Origin: Glaciimonas sp. PCH181
GTDB taxonomy: Bacteria > Pseudomonadota > Gammaproteobacteria > Burkholderiales > Burkholderiaceae_D
Length of the DNA stretch: 64,000 nt
Direction: 5' to 3'
Assembly: GCF_003056055.1 (NCBI RefSeq)
Contig: NZ_PYFP01000001.1
Coordinates: 1,922,001-1,986,000, forward strand
The notes under the pieces are model-generated. The model saw only the letters and a list, made by a program, of their open reading frames with translations, was not told the DNA's origin and did no database searches. Position 1 is the first letter of the stretch. Each line of letters starts with the position of its first letter. Below are positions 17,807-26,217 of this stretch, piece by piece. The translations under genes were made by a program, and so were the position numbers.

Positions 17807-18217
17807 TTAACGACGAGAAAAAACACGCGGGGGCGCTTGCGGATGCGGGATCAGATAACGCTGATTTTGCGGGACAAAGAAATAGGCAGCGTCCGGCAAG
17901 ACGTAATAGACGAACACCAGCACCGGCACCACTGCCGCAATTGGCACTAATGATGGCGGCGCTGGGAAATGCGCCGCGAGATTACAGCTGACGCAATCCG
18001 TCGATTCTTCGGCCACGCCATGATCGTGAAAAGCCATGCCGATCAACTGCACCACCAAAATCGTCAGCGCCAGCCAGAAAGCTAGCTGTTGAAAACGGGT
18101 CTTGCGTCGTCGCCGATCCGAGAAATAATCCTGAACAATTAATTGCATGCGCAACCGTCGCACGGCATGCCACTCGCGCCATGTGGCGACGACGGCAATC
18201 GGCAAAATAAGAGGCAC
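17807..18217 (-). CDS. Small membrane protein with Cys/His motif (DUF2946-like), upstream of receptor
   Basis: Up to 136 residues. The longest frame starts with GTG at 18217; an in-frame ATG at 18148 (MQLIVQDYFSD) is an alternative and neither has a good ribosome site. It has a membrane helix (LAFWLALTILVVQLIGMAF), then FHDHG, a cysteine pair DCVSC about 12 residues later, and a second helix (LVPIAAVVPVLVFVYYVL). This order (His-rich stretch, CxxC, second helix) resembles DUF2946-type proteins seen beside copper- or metal-linked receptor genes. It is probably co-transcribed with the receptor. Metal binding is inferred only. Confidence 0.65.
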   Translation of the reverse strand: MPLILPIAVVATWREWHAVRRLRMQLIVQDYFSDRRRRKTRFQQLAFWLALTILVVQLIGMAFHDHGVAEESTDCVSCNLAAHFPAPPSLVPIAAVVPVLVFVYYVLPDAAYFFVPQNQRYLIPHPQAPPRVFSRR

Positions 18218-18444
18218 ATCGGCATACTGTTCATGCGCTTAGGAGAGTTAACGATGACGGATAAATAAACGGCCAACGCCGCGCAATCACTAGTCTAAAG
18301 GGGTTCACCCTGTCCTCGCAACAAAAATGCAACTGAGTTGCAAAATAGAGACATCAACGCCAACGATCGCATCAAGGCATAATCACGCTGATGCTTTTGT
18401 TCAACATGTTTCCGCCCACCCTAATGCAAATAACAAGGATAAAA

Positions 18445-18975
18445 ATGACCAGCCGCGAAGACACTTTGGCCCTATGGAAAACGCAGGAAGCAAACGTCAG
18501 GGAGCGGCTGGCCGCGCCGGGCGTTGCAACGTTGGCGCAATTAAAAGAATTCAGCGGCATGGAATTTCTTCAGCAAATTTGGGACGGCAAGCTACCGTCC
18601 GTCCCACTCGGTGAGACGCTGGACTTCATCCCCGTCGAAGGTGAGCCGGGTCGTATCGTGTTTCAAGGCACGCCCGGCAAGCAGCACTACAATCCGATAG
18701 GCAGCGTCCATGGCGGCTACTTCTGCACCCTGCTTGATTCCGCGCTGGGCTGCGCGGTGCACTCCGTTCTGCCGAAAGGCATCGGTTACACCACGCTGGA
18801 ATTAAAAGTAAATCTGATTCGCGCCCTGACAGAAAAAACCGGCCCGGTACGCGCCATCGGCAAAGTTATCCAAGTCGGTAACAAAGTCGGCGTTGCCGAA
18901 GCAAACATCGTGGATGTCGACGGCAAAATCTATGCGCATGCCACCACTACTTGCCTGATTTTTCCGCTGCCGTAA
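18445..18975 (+). CDS. PaaI-type hotdog-fold thioesterase
   Basis: This 176-residue protein starts at the ATG at 18445, with AAGGA 6 bases upstream. The hotdog motif GSVHGGYFCTLLDSALGCAV carries the HGG and Asp typical of PaaI/YdiI-type acyl-CoA thioesterases. ELKVNLIRAL and VAEANIVDVDGKIYAHATTTC complete the fold. The N-terminal 60 residues are an extra helical region (LAQLKEFSGMEFLQQIWDG) common in this subfamily. The physiological acyl-CoA is unknown. It stands alone and ends at a strong terminator. Confidence 0.85.
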   Translation: MTSREDTLALWKTQEANVRERLAAPGVATLAQLKEFSGMEFLQQIWDGKLPSVPLGETLDFIPVEGEPGRIVFQGTPGKQHYNPIGSVHGGYFCTLLDSALGCAVHSVLPKGIGYTTLELKVNLIRALTEKTGPVRAIGKVIQVGNKVGVAEANIVDVDGKIYAHATTTCLIFPLP

Positions 18976-19000
18976 TTCCCGCTGAAGACAGTCATCTGCT

Positions 19001-19052
19001 AAGGCAACATACAAAAGGCGGAGTTCGCGAGACGCATCCGCCTTTTTGCCTT
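19001..19052 (+). terminator. Terminator after the thioesterase gene, bidirectional
   Basis: AAAAGGCGGA at 19013-19022 pairs with TCCGCCTTTT at 19037-19046. An outer AAGGCAA/TTGCCTT pair extends the stem. The T run serves the plus strand. On the minus strand it lies just after the cupredoxin gene and can serve it too. Confidence 0.82.
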
Positions 19053-19058
19053 AACAGA

Positions 19059-19457
19059 TCAGGTCACCACGATCACGCCGGTCATATCCTCATGCCCCGA
19101 GCCGCAGAATAAATCGCAGTGAAACGTAAATTCGCCGACTTTATCGGGCGTAAAACGTACTTGCGATGCTTTGCCCGGCAGAATATCTGTGCGCACCTTA
19201 AAATCCGGCGCATTGAATCCCATCGGAACATCCAGCGTCGTAAATTCCAATGCCACCGGCACGCCGCGCTTCAACATAATCCGATTCGGCGCGTAGGTAA
19301 ATTTGCTGGCGACAACCTTAATCACCTGCTCCTGCGAGGAAGTTTGCGCAATCGCGATTGCAGAGGCGGCTAAGCCTATCCCAACACTCGCAGCGCCAAT
19401 CAGGAAGCGGCGGCGCTGTGGGCTGGTGTGAATATTATTGAGTCTAGTCATGGTCAA
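19059..19457 (-). CDS. Tat-exported cupredoxin with CuA-like loop
   Basis: This 132-residue protein has a twin-arginine signal (SPQRRRFLIGAASVG, cleavage near AIAQ) and a cupredoxin domain. The copper loop at residues 114-125 is C-DLF-C-GSG-H-ED-M, the C-x3-C-x3-H-x2-M order of CuA sites in cytochrome oxidase subunit II and N2O reductase. The upstream histidine of a true CuA site (DVxHS) is replaced: the segment reads LDVPMGFN, with Met79 at that place. It starts inside the stop of the phosphoesterase gene (4-base overlap) and is therefore co-translated with it. Electron transfer or copper handling in the periplasm is likely; the exact role is unknown. Confidence 0.85.
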   Translation of the reverse strand: MTMTRLNNIHTSPQRRRFLIGAASVGIGLAASAIAIAQTSSQEQVIKVVASKFTYAPNRIMLKRGVPVALEFTTLDVPMGFNAPDFKVRTDILPGKASQVRFTPDKVGEFTFHCDLFCGSGHEDMTGVIVVT

Positions 19458-20353
19458 CCTTTCTGTACGGGGTATTCAGTGATGCTGTAATCAGCACTTT
19501 TTTGTGTTGCGTCAACTTCTCGAAATCCCAGACCGCGATACGGTTGCGCGCTATCCCATGCCAGCGGCGTCCGTTTCGGCTGAGAACCCGGCGCTGGCAA
19601 CGGAAAGATCAACGACTTCGCAGAATGGTGCGCAATGTGCTCGGTCATGTGATGATTTTCCTGATGAATATGACCGTAAAACACCGTAACGTTGGCGTGC
19701 GGCATTAACAATTCCAGCGCTCTTGCACCATCGCGTGTCGCCCAGTCCCATTGAGGATAAAGATCAAATAACGGCCGATGCGTAAATACCACTATCCGCG
19801 CGTCTTTCGCTTGTTTTTCCAGGTCCAGCGCCAGCCAGCTTAATTGTTCGTCGCCGATGCTCGCACCGGGATCGGAAACGTTATCGAGCACAATAAAATG
19901 CACCCCTTTATGATCGAAGGTGTAATGCGTTTTACCAAAAAACTCCTGATAGGCTTTGCCCCGATCCAGTCCGGCATCATGCTCGCCGGGCATAAAATAG
20001 ACTTGCTTCACCTTCAATTCGCTCACAATCGCCTTAAATTCAGATAAGCGCTTGCGACGCTCTTGCGGGTCGTCGGTGGTATGCGTCAGGTCACCGGTAA
20101 ACACAATAAACTCCGGCACTTGGTCAAGACTATTGACCGCCGCGACCGCTTTTTGCAGCGTGCCATGCGCATCTGGATTCGGCGCACCCTCAAACCCCCA
20201 ATGCGAATCCGACATTTGCACAAAAAAGAAATCCGTGGCGGCATTGTCACGGCTGCCTGCCGCTGTCGCCCAACCGCTCAGCCCGGAAACGAACACCGCC
20301 CCACCCAATCCTGCAAGCCGCATAAAACTACGTCTATCACATGCGTTCCCCAT
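19454..20353 (-). CDS. Tat-exported metallophosphoesterase
   Basis: This 299-residue calcineurin-like phosphoesterase starts at the ATG at 20353, with GGAGGAG 6 bases upstream. A twin-arginine signal (DRRSFMRLAGLGG) is followed by the metal-site blocks in order: SDSHWG, FTGDLTHT, MPGEHD (usually GNHD), FTHRPLF and YGHIHQ. It should act in the periplasm on a phosphate ester of unknown identity. It is co-transcribed with the cupredoxin and lies under an ECF-type promoter motif shared with the divergent sigma factor gene, so it is a probable member of that regulon. Confidence 0.9.
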   Translation of the reverse strand: MGNACDRRSFMRLAGLGGAVFVSGLSGWATAAGSRDNAATDFFFVQMSDSHWGFEGAPNPDAHGTLQKAVAAVNSLDQVPEFIVFTGDLTHTTDDPQERRKRLSEFKAIVSELKVKQVYFMPGEHDAGLDRGKAYQEFFGKTHYTFDHKGVHFIVLDNVSDPGASIGDEQLSWLALDLEKQAKDARIVVFTHRPLFDLYPQWDWATRDGARALELLMPHANVTVFYGHIHQENHHMTEHIAHHSAKSLIFPLPAPGSQPKRTPLAWDSAQPYRGLGFREVDATQKSADYSITEYPVQKG

Positions 20354-20406
20354 CACATTCTCCTCCGCGATTTCAGCATTGCCGATCACTTGACCGGTAA
20401 CATCCA

Positions 20407-20434
20407 AAACCGATAAGCGCAGCGTTTTATTCCC
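20407..20434 (-). promoter_or_regulatory. ECF-type promoter for the phosphoesterase-cupredoxin operon
   Basis: On the minus strand GGGAATAAAA (20434-20425), a 12-base spacer and CGGTTT (20412-20407) match element for element the motif before the sigma gene on the other strand. The spacing is identical. It lies about 55 bases before the phosphoesterase start. Confidence 0.72.
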
Positions 20435-20474
20435 GTCTTTTCACTTTTTCGGCAGAAAAAAAACCGTATTTAGT

Positions 20475-20502
20475 GGGAATAAAATTGCCAGCCGAGCGGT
20501 AT
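20475..20502 (+). promoter_or_regulatory. Autoregulatory ECF-type promoter for the sigma factor gene
   Basis: GGGAATAAAA at 20475-20484, a 12-base spacer and CGGTAT at 20497-20502 lie 27 bases before the sigma-factor ATG. The same motif and spacing occur divergently at 20434-20407, which is strong evidence for recognition by this sigma factor. Confidence 0.75.
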
Positions 20503-20529
20503 GATAGATAGCCAACAGGAACCTACAGC

Positions 20530-21102
20530 ATGACTGACTCGACCAAAGAAATGCGCTTTCAGACCATCGTGCTGCCGCATCTGAACTCGGCATTTAATCT
20601 GGCCAGCTGGCTAACGCGCAACCGTCCGGACGCAGAGGATGTTGTGCAAGAGGCCTATTTACGGGCGTTTACTTTTTTCGATAGCTTTCATGGTGAAGAT
20701 GGACGTGCCTGGTTGCTGACTATCGTGCGCAATACCTTTTATACGTGGTATCAGCAGAATCAGATGCGGAATACTTTATTTGACGAACAATGTCACAGCG
20801 CTGATGGCGAGAATATTGCTGAAAACCACGCTACCGATAACGATCCGGCAAATGTCCTCCTGCAAAAAGATAGCCAGCAGCAATTGTTGAAGGCGCTGCT
20901 AGCGTTGCCACTAGCGTTTCGCGAGGTGATGGTGCTGCGTGAACTCGAAGAATTGTCGTATAAACAGATCGCCGTCATTGTCGGGATTCCGCTAGGTACA
21001 GTCATGTCGCGTTTAGGACGCGGCCGTCAGTTGCTGGAAAGCAAGTTGCGGGAAGATACAGCGCACGCGCCAGCGATAACACCCATGCGGCAGGAGATAT
21101 GA
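20530..21102 (+). CDS. ECF sigma factor
   Basis: This 190-residue sigma factor has region 2 at about residues 15-80 (RPDAEDVVQEAYLRAFTFFDSF, then GRAWLLTIVRNTFYTW) and region 4 at about 125-180 (LALPLAFREVMVLRELEELSY, then GIPLGTVMSRLGRGRQLL). There is no region 3, as in ECF sigmas. The start at 20530 has AGGAA upstream. It overlaps the anti-sigma gene, so the pair is translationally coupled. The shared promoter motif suggests it transcribes itself and the phosphoesterase-cupredoxin operon. The inducing signal is not evident; copper or oxidative stress is a guess from the cupredoxin. Confidence 0.93.
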   Translation: MTDSTKEMRFQTIVLPHLNSAFNLASWLTRNRPDAEDVVQEAYLRAFTFFDSFHGEDGRAWLLTIVRNTFYTWYQQNQMRNTLFDEQCHSADGENIAENHATDNDPANVLLQKDSQQQLLKALLALPLAFREVMVLRELEELSYKQIAVIVGIPLGTVMSRLGRGRQLLESKLREDTAHAPAITPMRQEI

Positions 21103-21938
21103 TGGAACATCAGCAAGCACGCGAACTTTTACCCGCTTACGTCGATCAAGAATTAGGCCTCGGGGAGGCGATTCAGATTGAACGCCATCTGAATGACTGT
21201 GCCGAATGTCAGCAAGATTATGCGCAACAGAGCCAGCTCTCTTCCCAGCTAAAAAACCCTGCGTTCTACTTTGAGGCCCCCGCAGATTTGGCCCAACGGA
21301 TCAATGCGGCCCTCCTGAAAGAGCGCGCAACGCCGGCTTCCGCATCTGCTTCAAGCACAGCCGCCGCCGCACGTCCAAGACGTTGGTATACAAATTGGCA
21401 ACGCAATTGGCAACGCAACTGGCAACGCAACTGGCTGAACGTCGGTGCACTGTTGACAACTTTGCTGGCGGTATTTTGGAGCGTCGGCATGTATCTGACA
21501 TTACCAACGTCACAAGATCAATTGGCCAATGAAGTTGTCGCCAGCCACGTTCGTTCGTTACAGGTCGATCACTTGTCTGACGTAGTTTCCTCCGACCATC
21601 ACACGGTTAAACCCTGGTTCAACGGTAAGCTGAATTTTTCGCCTCCGGTGGTCGAACTGGCAACGCAAGGCTATCCGCTGATCGGCGGCAGATTAGACTA
21701 TCTGGACGGCCAGCCGGTCGCTGCGCTGATTTACCATCGTCAATTACATCCTATTAATCTCTACATCTGGCCAACCAGCAGCGGCGATACAACACCAATG
21801 ACGGAGAGCCGGCGCGGCTATCATCTCGCGCACTGGACTACGGGAGGAATGACGTACTGGGTTGCATCGGATGTGGCCGCAACAGAATTAGCGAGCTTTG
21901 TCACCTTGCTGCGAGCAGAGCTAAATCAAAATGAATGA
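21102..21938 (+). CDS. Anti-sigma factor with zinc-binding domain and membrane helix
   Basis: This 278-residue protein starts at the ATG at 21102 (AGGAG 5 bases upstream; the overlapping ATG at 21099 is only 2 away). The N-terminal ZAS/zf-HC2 motif ERHLNDCAECQQ has the H-x3-C-x2-C arrangement of sigma-binding anti-sigma factors. A membrane helix (VGALLTTLLAVFWSVGMYL) near residues 115-135 is preceded by an unusual WQRNWQRNWQRNW repeat. The large C-terminal part is periplasmic and probably senses the signal. It should hold the ECF sigma at the membrane. Confidence 0.9.
   Translation: MEHQQARELLPAYVDQELGLGEAIQIERHLNDCAECQQDYAQQSQLSSQLKNPAFYFEAPADLAQRINAALLKERATPASASASSTAAAARPRRWYTNWQRNWQRNWQRNWLNVGALLTTLLAVFWSVGMYLTLPTSQDQLANEVVASHVRSLQVDHLSDVVSSDHHTVKPWFNGKLNFSPPVVELATQGYPLIGGRLDYLDGQPVAALIYHRQLHPINLYIWPTSSGDTTPMTESRRGYHLAHWTTGGMTYWVASDVAATELASFVTLLRAELNQNE
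21394..21429 (+). repeat. Three 12-base tandem repeats within the anti-sigma gene
   Basis: ATTGGCAACGCA occurs twice and then ACTGGCAACGCA, followed by a partial fourth unit. The repeats encode NWQR, just before the membrane helix. The period is a multiple of three, so copy-number changes keep the frame. Confidence 0.9.
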
Positions 21939-21975
21939 TTGATTCAACGAGACGTGCCTGACACAAAAATAAAAC

Positions 21976-22011
21976 AGGACACACGCAATACTGCGTGTGT
22001 CCTATTTTTTT
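21976..22011 (+). terminator. Terminator after the sigma/anti-sigma operon, bidirectional
   Basis: AGGACACACGCA and TGCGTGTGTCCT form a perfect 12-base-pair stem with a four-base loop, followed by ATTTTTTT. The A-rich left flank (AAAAATAAAAC) allows use on the minus strand after metE. Confidence 0.93.
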
Positions 22012-22031
22012 AAGTGTCAAATTAGCCGGAA

Positions 22032-24335
22032 TTATGCGGCCTTGCGCTCTGCCTCGACCTCGGCCCGCAAACGTTTCGCTGCCAGCACCATGTTTTCCAA
22101 CGCGGCGTAAGTTTCTGGCCAGGCACGTGTTTTCAAACCGCAATCTGGATTGACCCAGAGACGCTGATCTGGAATAACCCCACGCGCTTTGCGCAGCAGA
22201 CGTTCCATCTCATCGACTTGCGCCACGCGTGGCGAATGGATATCGTAGACGCCCGGGCCTATATCGTTCGGATAAGCAAATTCTCCAAACCCATCCAGCA
22301 ATTCCATATCCGAACGCGAAGTTTCTATCGTGATGACGTCGGCATCCATCGCGGCGATCCAGGGCAAAATATCGTTAAATTCTGAATAGCACATATGCGT
22401 ATGGATCTGTGTTTCGTCCGTCACACCGGCGGCGCTGATTTTGAAGGCGCGCACCGCCCAATCAAGATAATGCTTCCAGTCCCGTGCTTTAAGTGGCAAG
22501 CCTTCGCGGAACGCTGGCTCGTCGATCTGGATCATGCCAATGCCCGCTTTTTCTAGATCGCAGACTTCGTCGCGCAACGCTAAAGCGATTTGCAGCGCGG
22601 TGGCTTCACGCGGTTGATCATCGCGGACAAACGACCATTGCAGCATCGTCACTGGACCAGTCAACATGCCCTTCATCGGTTTATCGGTCAGCGTTTGTGC
22701 AAACTGACTCCAGCCGACAGTCATCGCTTCTGGACGATACACATCACCATAAATAACCGGCGGTTTGACGCAGCGCGAGCCATAGCTTTGCACCCAGCCG
22801 TTTGCAGTGAAGGCATAGCCCCATAACTGCTCGCCGAAATACTCCACCATGTCATTGCGTTCCGGTTCGCCATGCACCAACACATCCAGCCCTAGCTCTT
22901 CTTGCTTCTGCACGACCAGACGGATTTCGCTGCGCATTTGGTCAAGATAATCCAGATGCCCGATCTCGCCACGCTTGTAGGCGGCACGCGACTGGCGGAT
23001 TTCAGCGGTCTGTGGGAACGAGCCAATCGTCGTGGTCGGAAAGAGTGGCAAATTCAATTTCTTTTGTTGCTTGCTAATCCGGGTTGTAAATCCGCTAGTG
23101 CGTTCTGCATGGGCCTCAGTGACTGCGGCCAAGCGTTTTTGTACCAATGGATTATGAATCCGAGTGGAACTGCGGCGGCTAGCCAACGCGGCGCGTGAGG
23201 CGACAAAATGGGCTTCGATTTCTTGTGCAAAAACTGCCGTTGCATCTGAATTCAAAGCCGCTTTCAACGCCACGATTTCCGACAGTTTTTGGGTCGCGAA
23301 TGACAGCCAGCTTTTCAATTCCTGATCGAGCTTATCTTCATTTTTTAAATCGACCGGCACATGCAGCAAAGAACAACTGGAACCGACCCACAAACGGTCA
23401 CCAAGCCGCGCCTGCAAAGGCTTGAGTTTAGTGAGGATTGTATCGAGATCGCTGCGCCACAAATTGCGTCCATCGACCACGCCAACCGACAACACCTTGT
23501 CTTGCGGCCAGTCAGCGATAAACGCATCAAGCTGCGCATCGCCACGAACCAAGTCCAGATGCACGCCCATTACCGGCAAATCGCGCAGTAGCGCAGCATG
23601 CGTTTGCACTTCACCAAAATAGGTTGTCAACAACAATGGCGGCGCAGACGCCGTCAGTTCAGCGTATACCAGAGTAAACGCCTGCACCCAGTCGCTATCC
23701 AGTTCCAAGGCCAGAATCGGCTCATCGATTTGCACGGCGTGCACGCCTGCTGCTTGCAAACGTGCGAGTAATTTTTGGTAGCCTGCAACCACTTTTGGCA
23801 ACAAGTCGAACTTATGTGTCAAACCGGATTTGACCTTACCCAGATACAGCAAAGTCAGCGGTCCGACCAGCACGACCTTAGCTTGATGACCCAGCGCTTG
23901 CGCTTCGGCGATCTCATCGAACAACCAATCAACGCCACCATCAAACTGTGTCTCGATACTCCACTCGGGGACCAAATAGTGATAGTTAGTATCGAACCAT
24001 TTCGTCATTTCCATCGCAAAGTGTTGCTTGCTGCCGCGCGCCAACGTGAAATAATCCGCCAACGTCAATTGTTTGGCGTCAAACCCAAACCGCTGCGGAA
24101 TCGCGCCGAGTAACGCCAGCGTGCCCAACAGCTGGTCATACCAGGCGAAATCGCCCACCGTCACAAAATCCAGTCCGGCATCCGCCTGTGCTTTCCAGTG
24201 GCGTGCGCGCAAGGTTGCACCAGTCTCACGCAGCGCAGCCTCGTCGGACGCACCCTTCCAGAAAGACTCTTGTGCGAACTTCAATTCGCGCTGAGCGCCA
24301 ATGCGGGGAAATCCTAAAACGTGTGCTAGTGCCAT
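22032..24335 (-). CDS. metE: Cobalamin-independent methionine synthase
   Basis: This 767-residue enzyme transfers the methyl group of 5-methyltetrahydropteroyltriglutamate to homocysteine. The ATG at 24335 ([19 protein letters not shown]) has TTGGAG 6 bases upstream and matches the family N-terminus; the longer frame is not used. The C-terminal catalytic half carries the zinc ligands in [11 protein letters not shown] and in [10 protein letters not shown]. The N-terminal half is the degenerate duplicated domain. It is divergent from metR, with a MetR box between them, so it is activated by MetR with homocysteine. Confidence 0.97.
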   Translation of the reverse strand: MALAHVLGFPRIGAQRELKFAQESFWKGASDEAALRETGATLRARHWKAQADAGLDFVTVGDFAWYDQLLGTLALLGAIPQRFGFDAKQLTLADYFTLARGSKQHFAMEMTKWFDTNYHYLVPEWSIETQFDGGVDWLFDEIAEAQALGHQAKVVLVGPLTLLYLGKVKSGLTHKFDLLPKVVAGYQKLLARLQAAGVHAVQIDEPILALELDSDWVQAFTLVYAELTASAPPLLLTTYFGEVQTHAALLRDLPVMGVHLDLVRGDAQLDAFIADWPQDKVLSVGVVDGRNLWRSDLDTILTKLKPLQARLGDRLWVGSSCSLLHVPVDLKNEDKLDQELKSWLSFATQKLSEIVALKAALNSDATAVFAQEIEAHFVASRAALASRRSSTRIHNPLVQKRLAAVTEAHAERTSGFTTRISKQQKKLNLPLFPTTTIGSFPQTAEIRQSRAAYKRGEIGHLDYLDQMRSEIRLVVQKQEELGLDVLVHGEPERNDMVEYFGEQLWGYAFTANGWVQSYGSRCVKPPVIYGDVYRPEAMTVGWSQFAQTLTDKPMKGMLTGPVTMLQWSFVRDDQPREATALQIALALRDEVCDLEKAGIGMIQIDEPAFREGLPLKARDWKHYLDWAVRAFKISAAGVTDETQIHTHMCYSEFNDILPWIAAMDADVITIETSRSDMELLDGFGEFAYPNDIGPGVYDIHSPRVAQVDEMERLLRKARGVIPDQRLWVNPDCGLKTRAWPETYAALENMVLAAKRLRAEVEAERKAA

Positions 24336-24421
24336 TGCTATCTCCAAGTAAACAAATCCGATAGCTGGCAGTTTGTCGCAACTTACACTATGATTCAAAC
24401 GAGAAATATTAAGAATCAACT

Positions 24422-24434
24422 TGAATTTCATTCA
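24422..24434. promoter_or_regulatory. MetR-binding box between metE and metR
   Basis: TGAATTTCATTCA is an exact match to the MetR consensus TGAA-N5-TTCA. It lies in the 115-base metE-metR gap, where MetR is known to control both genes in enterobacteria. Confidence 0.85.
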
Positions 24435-24450
24435 TAGTCAAAGCGCACTC

Positions 24451-25371
24451 ATGCAATCCATACTCGAACTCCGCCACCTGAAAACCTTGCGCGCATTGCG
24501 TGAAGCGGGCAATTTGCTGCGCGCCGCCACGTTATTAAATGTCACGCAATCGGCGCTATCCCATCAGCTAAAACAACTCGAAGACCATCACGGCACCACT
24601 TTTTTTGAACGTAAATCGGTGCCAGTCCGCTTTACCCCGGCAGGTGAACGGTTGCTGAAACTGGCCGATGCAGTATTACCGCAAGTTGCAGAAAGCGAAC
24701 GCGATCTGGTGCGCATGGCGCAAGGTGTCGCCGGGCAATTACGAATAGCCGTGGAATGTCACACTTGCTTCGACTGGCTGATGCCCGCCATGGATATTTT
24801 CCGCAAGCGTTGGCCAGAAGTGGAGCTAGATATTGTTTCTGGTTTTCAGGCCGACCCCGTTGGTTTGCTGTACGAGCATCGCGCCGATGTCGCCATCGTG
24901 GCGGAAGTCGATCATGACGAGAAGGTCGATTACCACCCGTTATTTAGTTTTGAAATCGTCGCATTATTAGCCCACGATCATCCGCTGGCATCGCGCGATT
25001 TTCTGATTGCAGAAGACTTTGCCACCGACACTTTAATTACCTATCCGGTGCCGGACGATATGCTCGACGTGGTGCGCCAAGTCCTTAAACCGGCCGGTAT
25101 CAATACCGCCCGTCGCACCACCGAGCTCACGGTTGCGATGCTGCAACTGGTGGCAAGTCGACGCGGGATCGCGACGTTGCCAATCTGGGCTGCGCAAAAT
25201 TATGTGAACCGTGATTATGTTTTATCCAAACGTATTACACCAACAGGATTGATCGGAAAACTATACGCGGCATGTCTGCCGGAAGCATCGGAGAAACCGT
25301 ATCTGGCCGACTTTGTCAGCACCACGCGCGAGAGTTGTTATCTGGATTTATTAAACGTGGAGTTACTCTGA
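24451..25371 (+). CDS. metR: LysR-type regulator of methionine synthesis
   Basis: This 306-residue LysR protein starts at the ATG at 24451, matching the MetR-type N-terminus LRHLKTLRALREAGNLLRAA. The helix-turn-helix region is followed by QSALSHQLKQLEDHHG. The effector domain has the MetR hallmark IAVECHTCFDWLMPAMD near residues 90-110, the homocysteine-sensing region of the family. An ATG 30 bases upstream is in frame but falls within the MetR box. It is divergent from metE and probably autoregulated. Confidence 0.95.
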   Translation: MQSILELRHLKTLRALREAGNLLRAATLLNVTQSALSHQLKQLEDHHGTTFFERKSVPVRFTPAGERLLKLADAVLPQVAESERDLVRMAQGVAGQLRIAVECHTCFDWLMPAMDIFRKRWPEVELDIVSGFQADPVGLLYEHRADVAIVAEVDHDEKVDYHPLFSFEIVALLAHDHPLASRDFLIAEDFATDTLITYPVPDDMLDVVRQVLKPAGINTARRTTELTVAMLQLVASRRGIATLPIWAAQNYVNRDYVLSKRITPTGLIGKLYAACLPEASEKPYLADFVSTTRESCYLDLLNVELL

Positions 25372-25605
25372 TTAGCGGAATAAAAAAATAGCTAAGCGCC
25401 GTATTTGATAATAATTTAGAGATTACTTTCCACGCGACATTAATACTTCAAAGCAAGGTGTTACATCATCGCAACTATTAAATATGTTGATCTGCTTTGA
25501 AATGTGAACTATTGTTACACCTAGCTGATCGAACATTTTTAGTGTGTTTTTTTGTGTATTTTCTATCTATACTTTGCTCATAAAAATCACAGAAAGCAGG
25601 AAATG

Positions 25606-25884
25606 ATGAAACTAATTAAGTCAGCTATATTTGATGAATTTCTCGGCTCTGACATTTCGCAATGGTCGAGCAGACTGAAATATCCTGTGATTTTTTTTGC
25701 GGCCATTTCTTTGACATTATTAGGTCTGATCGTATGCGTCGAAATAACCAGAGAATGGCATTTGAGTGTTGGTAGCATATTAAATAGATCTTTCGATTCA
25801 GAAACTTTTATTGCGATCATCGCGATAGGCCTACTAGTTACTCTCGCCATTTTCGCAACTTCGCGCCCACCTCAAAAACGTTGA
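25606..25884 (+). CDS. Small two-helix membrane protein of unknown function
   Basis: This 92-residue protein starts at the ATG at 25606 (MKLIKSAIFDEFLG). AGCAGG is 5 bases upstream, and an adjacent ATG at 25603 is too close to it. Two membrane helices are clear: YPVIFFAAISLTLLGLIVCV and FIAIIAIGLLVTLAIFA. A short charged loop lies between them and a basic tail at the end. It is AT-richer than the neighbouring genes and stands alone between metR and earP, with its own terminator. I recognise no family. Confidence 0.6.
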   Translation: MKLIKSAIFDEFLGSDISQWSSRLKYPVIFFAAISLTLLGLIVCVEITREWHLSVGSILNRSFDSETFIAIIAIGLLVTLAIFATSRPPQKR

Positions 25885-26217
25885 ATAAGTATTGATCGAA
25901 TAATCAGCGACTAATCAACATCCTGTTGCTGTTTTCTATACTTGTTATAAAAAATTAAATCCTCACTAACAAACTATTTATCAGTTGTTAGTGAGGATTT
26001 TTTGTCTGACGCAACGTTACACCGTCTAACCTAAGCGCCATCATTTTTCCACGTAGAGCGTTACCCGGGGTTAACGTGCATTTGTCCGCGCATGCCGTAA
26101 TAATGCATATCCGCTTCGAATAAGCGAAGTCTTCTATAATCACCTCCTTCAGCATCCGGCCATCGCCGATAAAAGCACAACAAGCTTTCTGCAGAAATAC
26201 GTTGCCAGATAGACCTG
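25885..26217. other. 333-base intergenic stretch before earP
   Basis: This contains the strong terminator of the preceding small gene (25957-26003). The remaining 200 bases hold the presumed earP promoter region. No gene is supported; a minus-strand frame here has no start context or recognisable product. Confidence 0.5.
25957..26003 (+). terminator. Strong terminator after the small membrane-protein gene
   Basis: AATCCTCACTAACAA and TTGTTAGTGAGGATT form a perfect 15-base-pair stem around a 12-base loop, followed by T6. The flanking A residues make it potentially bidirectional. Confidence 0.92.
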
